Assembly: GCA_032353305.1 (NCBI GenBank)
Contig: JAUCNG010014455.1
Span: 1 to 15,133, forward strand
Source of the DNA: Cephalothrix spiralis
Lineage: Eukaryota > Nemertea > Palaeonemertea > Archinemertea > Cephalotrichidae
Direction of reading: 5' to 3'
Length of the DNA: 15,133 nt
Positions 1-7,619 of the stretch are shown here, piece by piece; position 1 is the stretch's first letter, and every line of letters begins with the position of its first letter. The notes beneath the pieces were generated by a model. That model did no database searches, was not told where the DNA came from, and saw nothing but the letters and a program-made list of their open reading frames with translations. Made by a program: the position numbers and the translations under genes.

Positions 1-504
1 CTTGGTAACGTCACAGTTCCGTTTCCTACTAATAGGGGGAGGCAGTTTACAACACCTGACAATCATTCTGTTTTACCTGAATATGTAATTACGGCACGGA
101 CTTATACTTTGTTAGATGAATCAGATGACAATAGCAGTGGATCAGATCCAAAACTTTTTCCTTCTCAAAAATTGATCGATTCACGATATTCCGAAAAGGA
201 AAGGAATAAACCAAACATTTTGCTTAATAGAAAACAGCGCCGAGTTCTTCGGCTACCGGCGTTACCGAACCTTATTCGTGAGCGTGACCTTAATGATGAC
301 CTTTCTCTAAGGATTAGGAACGAATTGCCAGGTGTTAACAATCAAAATGATAGTGGAATCGAGTCACCGCCTTCTGATGATGAAAGGTGCACACAGAAAA
401 AACTAATTCGTGAAAATTCAAATGATGTTCCGTTTAACATTCGAGAAGTTATGCGAGAAAAGGCAAAGTCAAGGTTGAAAGAACTGCGTTTTGATACTAA
501 ATGA
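1..504 (+). CDS. C-terminal coding exon of an unrecognised gene (5' partial)
   Basis: The frame is open from base 1 to a TGA at 502-504, so this is the last 167 codons of a longer protein. I do not recognise the family. The visible part is hydrophilic and probably disordered. It has an acidic/serine patch (LLDESDDNSSGSD), a basic stretch (NRKQRRVLRLPALPN), a second acidic patch (DSGIESPPSDDER) and a basic, probably helical tail ending EKAKSRLKELRFDTK. There are no membrane segments and only one cysteine, so a cytoplasmic or nuclear protein is more likely than a secreted one. A possible 3' splice site (TTTCCTACTAATAG, ending at 35) could start the exon at 36 instead, but the frame is open on both sides. 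The codon pattern and the clean in-frame ending support real coding. The function is unknown. Confidence 0.7.
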   Translation, partial: LGNVTVPFPTNRGRQFTTPDNHSVLPEYVITARTYTLLDESDDNSSGSDPKLFPSQKLIDSRYSEKERNKPNILLNRKQRRVLRLPALPNLIRERDLNDDLSLRIRNELPGVNNQNDSGIESPPSDDERCTQKKLIRENSNDVPFNIREVMREKAKSRLKELRFDTK

Positions 505-1173
505 TATGTAGTTTCTGAATGACAATTATTTGTATCCACAGACATTTAAAATGTTTAACAGATAAACTTTAAAATTCATAACCAAAATTAGTAATTGAAT
601 TATATATAATCAAGGATATCTAGATGGTGCAAAATTGGTACTAAATTCAGTTCCCATTTTTAAAAAGCTTCAAAGAGATTCGCCTTTCGTTAATAATAAG
701 AAGAATTATTGATACGCAGTGATACGTACATTCTCACCTGTCATAGCCTCTCCCAGCAGCTGCTATGATATAATACCATGGGAACGAGGATGTGATACGT
801 GTTCATGTATGTCTATTTACGGTATCAATATAAAAAAATAGGCGATAGAAAGTTTCCAGTTCTGGTATGTGAATCTGGTATCTAAATAAAGATGGCGCAT
901 TGGCGCTTTTGATTTATAGTTAAAAAGCACAATGCTTTCCATTCTGATACCCTCGTCCCCTACTACTTCTCTATTATTAATAAAGACTATTAGGGTATTA
1001 AGATCGCGGGGAGTATCGGAATGGATGATATCTCGAAACGGTAAAAAATGATGAACGTTCGATTTTTTGGGTCTTTAACTGATTGGCCCTTAATTACCGG
1101 ACCTTTTTTTAATTTCTTTATTTTCAAATAATCAAACATTAGCTATAACCACAAATATCTTTCAAAAAATAAG
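505..1173 (+). other. 3' UTR and downstream spacer of the first gene
   Basis: This stretch is non-coding in all frames. AATAAA occurs at 885-890 and again at 979-984, either of which could end the transcript of the gene that stops at 504. The rest is AT-rich spacer, with several GATAC words around 712-800 and a loosely inverted pair (GGGAACGAGG near 780, CCTCGTCCCC near 951) that may be an eroded transposon. I see no gene here. Confidence 0.45.
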
Positions 1174-1182
1174 CATTTAAAC

Positions 1183-1589
1183 GGGTATTGATAAACCTCG
1201 AACTGACAAACCAAGAACTACGAACTGGTAAACCACGAACTGTTTTTCCAATTTTTGGGGAAATTATCGATTAAAATCAATTAAAAATATTTTTTTCATA
1301 ATGAACAGATCCCAATTAATCTTTTCTTATAAAAGATTAAATTTTAATTTGACTTTGTTATCTTAATCCGTATTCCGCGGTACAGAATTCTAAAATGTTT
1401 CACATGGAACGGAATAATAAAGATCACAAAGTCAACATCAACATTAAAACAATGAATTAAGACCTATTTATTATGAAGAAAATATTTTTTTAATTTTTCA
1501 AGTCGATAATTTCTCCAAAAATTGAAAAAAATATAACAGTTTGTGGTTTACCAGTTCGTGGTTTGTCAGTATGTGGTTTGTCAATACCC
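1183..1589. mobile_element. Foldback transposon / MITE with 9-bp target duplication
   Basis: Almost the whole 407-bp element is one imperfect inverted repeat. The left arm (about 1183-1378) is matched by the reverse complement of the right arm (about 1410-1589), with a loop of about 31 nt. The ends read GGGTATTGA and TCAATACCC. Near the ends, AAACCxxGAACTG-type words recur several times, and GACTTTGTTATCTT pairs with AAGATCACAAAGTC close to the loop. The flanks are CATTTAAAC (1174-1182) and CATTTGAAC (1590-1598), a 9-bp duplication with one mismatch. Long arms with 9-bp duplications suggest a Mutator-like non-autonomous element; that class is inferred. It codes for nothing. Confidence 0.85.
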
Positions 1590-1963
1590 CATTTGAACTG
1601 GATATTTTGGGCGAATAGTTCGAGCATCGGACGCACTATCTATAGGTATACTGAATCTATGATTATATAAAGTAAAATGAACCTTAAATGCAAAGGTTAA
1701 AAATTGTAAAATTTTGTTTATGTGTTGATATATTCATGATTCATTAATAGACTTGTTTTCCATTACATATTGGAAGTAAAAAATATTATGTATTGTTTTT
1801 AAAATTTTGAGTTTCTGATGCTCAATTAAATTGTCTCCCTTTAAACGAAAATGTTTTTCATCAGGGCATTATACATGTATGTATTTGTAAAGGAACACAC
1901 TTAAATGCATTTTATACACATCATTTATTAAAAGATATTCATTTAAAAAAACAAATCAGTTCT

Positions 1964-1969
1964 TTTATT
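1964..1969 (-). terminator. Poly(A) signal for the candidate minus-strand exon
   Basis: TTTATT on the plus strand reads AATAAA on the minus strand. It lies about 32 nt beyond the stop of the candidate exon ending at 2001, a normal position for a poly(A) signal. In AT-rich DNA the hexamer is common by chance, so it is only supporting evidence. Confidence 0.35.
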
Positions 1970-2000
1970 TTCATTGCATCGGAGATCAAACTTCTCTCTC

Positions 2001-2276
2001 TTAGCTGGTTGTGCTAAATTCAAATCCGCAGTGATATTTGGCACGGAAAATTGGAGCCCGTATTTTATCAGTGGTTATAAAACCTAGGTGATAAACCCAC
2101 CCTGCTTCTGCCAGATTATGGTGGAAAAAATTGCGACCGAGGGTCATTTCGGCCAGGAACACGCCCAAAACAAGTGACAATACCCGGAGACAAAGGTATG
2201 CAATATTCATTGTATTTATAAATACTAGGAAGTCAGTATTTGTAAACTGTTTTAGAGGGATCTCAAGTGTCGTTTT
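2001..2276 (-). CDS. Candidate terminal exon of a membrane protein (unrecognised)
   Basis: A minus-strand frame is open for 91 codons behind a good 3' splice site (CTTTCTTTTAGTAG, ending at 2277) and ends in TAA, with AATAAA about 32 nt further on. The product reads KTTLEIPLNQFTNTDFLVF, then a hydrophobic stretch (IAYLCLRVLSLVLGVFLAEM) that could span a membrane, then a polar tail ending HCGFEFSTTS. An internal ATG at 2210 would give a 69-residue single-exon protein beginning MNIAYLCLRV, which resembles a signal anchor. I do not recognise the family. Its base composition is more balanced than the flanks. No matching upstream exon was found between 2280 and 3100, so it may be the relic of a moved gene, a tiny gene, or chance. 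Confidence 0.35.
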   Translation of the reverse strand, partial: KTTLEIPLKQFTNTDFLVFINTMNIAYLCLRVLSLVLGVFLAEMTLGRNFFHHNLAEAGWVYHLGFITTDKIRAPIFRAKYHCGFEFSTTS

Positions 2277-2279
2277 CTA

Positions 2280-3090
2280 CTAAAAGAAAGCCCAACAGAC
2301 TAGCTAGGTACAGATACTCAAAAATCATGTGCATTAGATCACGAAGTTTGATCTCTTTAATCGATAATTGATCAATGAAAAAATAGGCATGCATATAATA
2401 AGAACTGAATGTCACTTAATACGATTGTCTTGTTACTTTCGCGTTACGTATTTGGCTCATAAATATTATATCAACAAATCCCTAAAAACTCATATAATTA
2501 ATTTAACTTTCATGCATAATTCATGGCACGGTATATTTTCAAGATTGATTTGATTGGATGATTCCAATAAAAATCACCGGCTATAGATTATAGACGATGT
2601 GAAAAAGACTACAGTTGTTAAATACAAAATGAACATATTTTTTTTAATTATTTCCATTTTTCGAAATTTTTCGCGGGTTCCGCAAATCGAATAATAAAAC
2701 AGGGATAATTAATTCAGTATTAAATGAGCGTTTCCACCCATTAATACAGATTAAATAATCATTATTATGAAGTGTCTAAATTGTATTGCGGAGAAAAATA
2801 ATTAAGAAGTCACTGAACTTGAAGTAGCATAAAAGACAATTGAGTTGGGTAAATTACAAGTAAAACATTTTAGTTTTTAACAAAAGATAATGTGAAGTGC
2901 AAGTCAATGTACTATGTAGTAATAGGTACATTTACATTTACATTAGTAAAAAAGAGATATAAGAGTATTTTTTCTATCGCATGTAAATCACTTGATGCTA
3001 AATCAGATGCAAAAAAATGATGTGTAAATGGAAAGCGAGACAACTTTCCTAAAATATTTATAAAGAACTTTTGAGTATCTTTATTTAGTC
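2280..3090. other. AT-rich intergenic region, no gene seen
   Basis: Short frames on both strands are broken by frequent stops and lack coding character. No structured repeat stands out. This separates the candidate minus-strand exon from the promoter of the PAN gene. Confidence 0.5.
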
Positions 3091-3094
3091 TCCC

Positions 3095-3112
3095 ATTGGC
3101 TGTAGCTATATA
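3095..3112 (+). promoter_or_regulatory. CCAAT/TATA promoter of the PAN gene
   Basis: ATTGG (an inverted CCAAT box, 3095-3099) is followed by TATATA at 3107-3112. A TATA box here predicts transcription starting near 3138, giving a 5' UTR of about 50 nt before the ATG at 3190. Both elements are short, so the call leans on their spacing from the signal-peptide ATG. Confidence 0.4.
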
Positions 3113-3189
3113 GCTTGTTTAGACCCCGAAAATGAAAAATCAAAACGTTATAGTTTAGTGCTCAAGCAGGCATGGTATTCTGATAAAAA

Positions 3190-3244
3190 ATGTTCTCCGA
3201 ATTTCTGTGGTTTATTTTCGCATTTCTTATGTTTTCATGTACAT
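3190..3244 (+). CDS. Exon 1 of the PAN gene: signal peptide
   Basis: It encodes MFSEFLWFIFAFLMFSCT plus one base, then the donor GTGAGTAC at 3245. The uninterrupted hydrophobic core of aromatic and aliphatic residues is a textbook signal peptide, probably cut near residue 17-20 (SCTYG). The phase-1 end matches the next exon, which begins with two bases of a codon. The downstream acceptor and the in-frame stops at 3181-3186 support it as the first coding exon. Confidence 0.6.
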
Positions 3245-5844
3245 GTGAGTACCCAAACAATGTTCGAATTTTTTTTTATTCTGGATTGTATGACGCGACG
3301 ACGGGAAAAATTTAAGCAATTTGACATTTTCTTATTCAACCTTTTTACCGCTAGATTTTTCTGGGAAAACACGTCACAGCGCACCAAAAAATTGGCAATT
3401 TTTTTAATAACTCTATTTTGAACACAATCAAGCTACTTTATTCACCTAAAATGATATACATTTTGTATAAATGTTAGATAATGTTCATTTTAATTTTCAT
3501 CACTGATGGAAGTCCTTGAACAGGAGTCAAAAACGACAAAACTTTAGCACGCGCGGTAAAAGGGTTAATTTATAGAAAGCGCTCTAAAAATATTTTCCTT
3601 CTGTTTTGAATTTAATTTAATTTAGTATTCTAAACATTAAGAAAATTTGCGTATTCGGCCTCCCAATTGGTAAACTTTTTTGCATATTATGCATCCGACG
3701 ACCCAAAAATATAATTTCATGATAATGCCTTCAAAAATATAAATCTTAATGAAAACCTGTGCCCTTGAATAACAGATGGCGTTTGCAAAACAAATTCGGA
3801 TCGAACCTCGACTGTTTTGTGTTTTCCATTGTTTTTGTACTCTATCTTTGATCATGAATATTGATTGAATTAACACTTACAACAACATAATGAACCATAT
3901 AAAAAGGTTTTTAGTAGCAAGATGACTAACATTAGGTGAATGGTCAAAATATGCGCGCACTGGAAACAAAAATTTGTGCACAGACAAATATTAGCAGAAT
4001 TGTGTCAAAATATAAGGGACGGCGCGGCGTGGTCAAAAATAATGTTCATTTTAAAATTGGCTGGAAAAAATTTGCAAAACAGGAAAAAAATTGCATGAAT
4101 TATAGGCCGGGAGTGGGTGGTATAAAACTTGCCGAAATGCAATTTTTTTTCACACTTTGCCAATTTTTTCCTCGACTGTTTTGTGTTTTCCATTGTTTTT
4201 GTACTCTATGTAGATTGAATTAACACTTAAAACAACATAATAAACCATATAAAAAGGTTTTTAGTAGCAAAATGGCAAAAATTTGGTGAATGGTCAAAAT
4301 TTGTAGAAAAATCTCTGGAAAAGTTTTGCAAAATTTTGCCCAACAATGGGATATGAAATCGAATAGTTCTTTGCTTCTCCGCTAGATGGGACCAAAATGT
4401 TACAAAGTATAGCTTATAACATATCAAAATGAAGGTCATGAAAAAGGAAGACCATTTCTGTAACGGGGTTTTAAATTTAAAAATTTGAAATTTTACGCCA
4501 CCTAGTGGCCATTAAGTGAAGTTGACTTAAATTTGCTATTACGATCATATGTTCTGTTTGAACATAGGTAAACTATATATTTCTGGCCAGGTCATTCAAT
4601 ATGCTGATCAACAGGGGGTTTAAAATTTTTGCACCACCTCTGATTGGGGGGCAAATACATGATTTTTCTCATCTGAAAAGTGGCAAACGATATATAGATG
4701 GCGCTGTAGTTCACCATTGACTTTGAAATTGAAAACTAACGACTAGAATGAGTTAAATTCATCATAAGCTTCATTTTGATATCTTACAAGCTATACTAAT
4801 TAATTCTTTTTATAGATGGAGGGATATCGACGAAATCGTTTTGTTCAACATGGAAGGAAACACCGGATCAGTCTATAAGTTGGCATAATACCCTTACCAT
4901 GGGGATTGAGGTACCAAAGTCAAAGGAGAACAAAAAGTACAAATGGCGTTTTCCAGAGACTTGCGTTTCACTTTGTGTGAATGAGGAAAGTTTCGAATGC
5001 AGGTCTGTTGAATGGACAATCAATGCTGATGGATATGTCCGGTGCTTTCTGAGCAAATACACAACTAGTGATGTACTACCCGATCAAGTAATCTACGATC
5101 CCGGTTGGATATTTTTCGAGAAGAAGTCAGATTGTGATGGTAAGCGAAATTTATTATTTTCTGTGTTTTCTGCACAAAAAACCACAACAAGCCGAGGGTC
5201 GGAAAAGGGCCAAAAATTGCTAACGGGAACGGGAAAATTAGAATGGTTAATGTTAGTGGGAAGCGGGAAAGTGATTTGGCGGAAGTGGGAAGCGGGAAAA
5301 GAGGATATAAAGCATGAAAAGTAATTTAGTACGATATTTTGGCGTCTAGCGGGAAGACATTTTTGCTTAGCGGGAGCGGGAAAACCCATTATTTTTTATT
5401 GGGAATCGGGAAACGTAACCCCCCCCCTTTAGACCCTCCTCACTGTTTTGCCAAAATTCATGATTTGTTGCATATCAGCTGCCTTGGTTTTTGATGGACT
5501 AATTTTCGCCGCGCCTAGTGATCCTAGGTAAACATTTTCAAAATATTTTTTGAAAATCATAATTCTTATTTCCAGTTAACTCAATGATGTTGATCAAGAT
5601 GCATGGCAAACGACTTATAAATGCAAACGGTTTGTTACAGACAGAGGTTACAGGTTCGTCACCATTAGAGTGTGCGGCACACATTATGTCGACACCTACA
5701 GCACAATCTGCCAATTTGCGAAACGAGAAAAACACCACAATATGTGAAGTACTAGGAAGCAAACTTGGGGAAAGCGGAACAGCCCTTATCGAAGATCCGA
5801 ATTCAGTTCATTTGCAAGCAAACAAGATATTTTTTATGACATAG
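3190..5844 (+). CDS. Secreted two-PAN-domain protein (spliced, three exons)
   Basis: I rebuilt this gene from splice sites: exons 3190-3244, 4816-5139 and 5576-5844 (55, 324 and 269 nt) join to 648 nt, which is 215 codons plus TAG. Both introns are phase 1, begin GTGAGT or GTAAGC and end in TAG or CAG after pyrimidine runs. TGA TAA stands in frame just before the ATG, fixing the start, and AAA precedes it. The protein has a signal peptide (about 1-19), a PAN/apple domain with six cysteines (28, 68, 72, 80, 95, 125) and a second PAN-like domain (about 132-206). PAN domains bind protein or carbohydrate ligands in secreted proteins. No membrane helix or enzyme domain follows, so a secreted binding protein is likely. 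The weakest step is joining the signal exon to the PAN exon across a 1,571-bp intron; phase agrees but only RNA would prove it. Confidence 0.65.
3806..4300 (+). repeat. Direct repeat pair in intron 1 of the PAN gene
   Basis: Bases 3806-3950 and 4170-4300 are two copies of one sequence, both starting CCTCGACTGTTTTGTGTTTTC and ending GTGAATGGTCAAAAT, about 364 bp apart. The first copy has roughly 14 extra bases (around TTTGATCATGAATA). They are otherwise alike apart from scattered substitutions. The spacer is unrelated AT-rich sequence. It looks like a local duplication or two copies of a dispersed repeat. It has no coding role; the frames here arise from the repeat. Confidence 0.8.
4301..4815 (+). 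other. 3' part of intron 1, dispersed-repeat-like
   Basis: This is non-coding and ends in the acceptor TTCTTTTTATAG. It includes CGCCACCTAGTGGCC (near 4497) and ATAGATGGCGCTGTAG (near 4697), motifs of a kind common in animal MITEs. The segment AAACTATATATTTCTGG (near 4571) recurs near 14610 in the first intron of the kringle gene, so a shared repeat family is likely. Confidence 0.4.
4816..5139 (+). CDS. Exon 2 of the PAN gene: PAN/apple domain
   Basis: A symmetric 1-1 exon of 108 codons. The core ETCVSLCVNEESFECRSVEW, the next cysteine in VRCFLS and the end IFFEKKSDC match the PAN_1/apple pattern: CxxxC, then FxCRSxxY/W, then CxLS, then a YYEKxC-like end. The four core cysteines (68, 72, 80, 95) form two disulfides in known PAN domains. 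An outer pair (28 in KSFC, 125 in SDC) matches the extra apple disulfide. The donor is GATGGTAAGC. The exon encodes the domain alone, as expected for a shuffled module. Confidence 0.85.
5160..5450 (+). repeat. GCGGGAAA-rich repeat in intron 2 of the PAN gene
   Basis: Between 5190 and 5415 the words GGGAAGCGGGAAA, GCGGGAGCGGGAAAA and close relatives occur about six times at irregular spacing, followed by a run of nine C. The intron continues to the acceptor TTATTTCCAG at 5575. The reverse complement, TTTCCCGC, is an E2F-type binding word, but clustering in an intron points more to a decayed repeat. Confidence 0.55.
5576..5844 (+). CDS. Exon 3 of the PAN gene: degenerate PAN domain and stop
   Basis: It follows the acceptor TTATTTCCAG and enters in phase 1. 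The run GKRLINANGLLQTEV, then SSPLECAAHIMSTPTAQSAN, then TTICEVL follows a second PAN layout: a strand, a helix with CxxxC, then the CxxxN and CEL strands. Here the second and third core cysteines are I163 and A169, so only the outer pair C159-C183 remains. Those two lost cysteines are the ones that bond each other in intact PAN domains. The sequon N179-T-T is present. The last codons (ANKIFFMT) follow the domain directly, then TAG. I think this domain is real but would not be found by a strict cysteine pattern. Confidence 0.65.
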
Positions 5845-6032
5845 GGGTCGATTAAGTTGGCACATTCGATTTGTCATACCCTTGAAAAATAGTGTAATAC
5901 ATAATAACAATAGATTTGTTTAATCCTACTTGTATTTAAAAAAATTTAAATTATGTTGGTCTAACGTTCCTCAAGAGACACCAGTATCGTTTTTTTTACA
6001 GAAACTAGTTACCGATTGTGATCGGTCAAACC

Positions 6033-6038
6033 AATAAA
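6033..6038 (+). terminator. Poly(A) signal of the PAN gene
   Basis: AATAAA (in CCAATAAATGAAAGG) lies 189 nt past the TAG at 5842-5844, with a short AT-rich 3' UTR between. It is the only canonical signal before the transposon that starts at 6156. Confidence 0.5.
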
Positions 6039-6155
6039 TGAAAGGCTCTGCATGACTACAGACGGCGCGTCAGTCTACGGGAGATAAGATAATTAAGTCA
6101 AATCACTCTTACCTGCTCTTACCATTTATTAAAGTGCATGGCATGAACACAGTTC

Positions 6156-6938
6156 TGGCGCGCCGAACGGGTCAAAACGCGGACCGTAGCTAGGGTATAC
6201 TGATACGTAGCTACGGTGCACTGATACGTAGCCTAGCTCAACCAATGAAATGCATTTATTAAACAAATACGATCAAATATTAACATTTTTTGTACAAAAA
6301 TAGGAAAGAGATATTGTTTAAAACAGTTATTGTACATTTCTTCGTGCAATACAAGCAGTTATTTTTCCTCGGCGCTGCGTGCCTCGTGAAATAACTGCAT
6401 TGTATTGCACTCAACAATTGTACAATAACTGTATATTATCTACCAGTAGTGACCCAACTTAGGTATACCGGTACATTGATATGTAGTTGCCAAACTGTTG
6501 TGCTGGAAACTATCATGTGATAGGAGTAAACCAATTACAAACATTTCCTCCCGTCCGCGAACCTTTTAGCCATCTGATGTTAGCTTATTAATCACGCAAA
6601 GTAAAAATATTTTCTATCTGTCTGTAATACAATTATATGACGTAAAATCAGCCGTTACAGTGTTATTGATACTGATCAGCATACCCTACGTTGGGTCCGC
6701 GGATGGTAGATAAAGGCATATCGGCCTATTATTGGCTGAGGTACGCATTTAAGCATACCCTAGCTATGTATCATCTCATACCCTATAGCTACGGTCCGCG
6801 GACGTTATCGATGTTTTGACCCGTTTGGCACGCTATATGCCTGAGCTACGTAGCAATGTACCGTACCCATACGTATCAATATACCCTATACGACCTATAC
6901 GTACGGACCGCGGAGGTTTTGACCCGTTCGGCACGCCA
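6156..6938. mobile_element. Non-autonomous DNA transposon with long TIRs
   Basis: The left end TGGCGCGCCGAACGGGTC continues for about 85 bp (to about 6240). It is matched in inverse orientation by the right end (about 6842-6938), which reads TGGCGTGCCGAACGGGTC from outside in. Both arms continue into CGGACCGTA, AGGGTATA and TGATACGTA words. A second, diverged copy of the right end lies inside it at about 6745-6835 (GACCCGTTTGGCACGC), so the right end is duplicated. Target duplications could not be made out, so the superfamily is open. No transposase frame is present. Confidence 0.75.
6324..6432. repeat. Long hairpin inside the 6156-6938 element
   Basis: An outer stem (CAGTTATTGTACA at 6325, TGTACAATAACTG at 6419) encloses an inner stem (GTGCAATACAAGCAGTTATT against AATAACTGCATTGTATTGCAC) with a GC-rich loop around CTCGGCGCTGCGTGCC. 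The two stems give a roughly 110-nt hairpin with small bulges. It could extrude or fold in RNA. It is most simply a nested palindromic insertion. Confidence 0.7.
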
Positions 6939-7124
6939 CAGATGACACATGTGACTTGCCCTCCTACCGATCCAAATAAGGAAATTGTTGCAGAGAAGGT
7001 GCACATGAATACACTTGAAATTTATTTTAAAGAGGGCGCATATGACCAAGATAGGGTCTTAAGTTTTTTTTTATAAAATAATTAAATTTTTGTGGTGGAT
7101 TGAGGGAGGGGATGGTCCGGATGA

Positions 7125-7232
7125 TTCACGCATGCGCAGTGCGATAACTGAAGTGCGCTTGCGCAGAACTCTAATATCCTTATAATAGAGATCTACGCAT
7201 GCGCTCTTCAGTTTTCGCACTGCGCATTCGGA
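7125..7232. repeat. CGCATGCGCA inverted-repeat element (MITE-like)
   Basis: The left arm (7125-7170: CGCATGCGCAGTGCG, then ACTGAAGTGCGC, then TTGCGCAGA) is repeated in inverse at about 7190-7232 with few mismatches, around a 20-nt centre. A single further arm in the left-arm orientation lies at 7412-7457. The palindromic CGCATGCGCA words resemble the NRF1 binding consensus. The set lies between the GPCR 3' end and the larger transposon and codes for nothing. Confidence 0.6.
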
Positions 7233-7411
7233 TAGATTAGGGTCATATTTCTATATGTTTGTAATATATTTATATAGCCTAAAACCAGCAGTTGTCGAGA
7301 TATTCGAGTCCAAAAAATAAAGTTTTGAATTTATGATTTTCGACTGTCAATTCCTCAGTAACGGCTCGATTTAGGCCATATAAATGTATGAATGAGCTGT
7401 TATATTTACGA

Positions 7412-7457
7412 TTCGCGCATGCGCAGTGCGAAAACAGAAGTGCGCATGAGCAGACCC
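7412..7457. repeat. Solo arm of the CGCATGCGCA repeat
   Basis: CGCGCATGCGCAGTGCGAAA, then ACAGAAGTGCGCATGAGCAGA, matches the left arm at 7125-7170. Only one arm is present, about 165 bp downstream of the GPCR stop. It reads like a fragment left by deletion or by an incomplete copy. Confidence 0.55.
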
Positions 7458-7619
7458 TACGTGTATAGATAGAACAATCTTCCATCCCCTACCACAATCC
7501 ACAACCAAAGTCCCCATCTTGGTCATAAAAATTATGTGCGGGGTACTTCCACGCGATGTAACAGCAACAATCATTGAAACTGTTCCTTCTCCCACCGAAT
7601 ATCATGAGTGGTAGCTATT

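Noticed and set aside
3637-4439. Several frames of 60-95 codons on both strands within PAN intron 1
   Set aside because: They fall in the duplicated AT-rich repeat; phenylalanine/lysine-rich low-complexity translations without splice context.
5093-5389. Minus-strand frame of 98 codons over the PAN exon and intron
   Set aside because: It lies across the PAN coding exon and the GCGGGAAA repeat; its proline/phenylalanine content comes from the repeat.
6816-7076. Plus-strand open frame of 86 codons ending near the 6156-6938 transposon
   Set aside because: Its first half is the transposon's terminal repeat. The second half (TCPPTDPNKEIVAEKV onward) is mildly protein-like, but it has no clear acceptor or donor and no family match that I can see.
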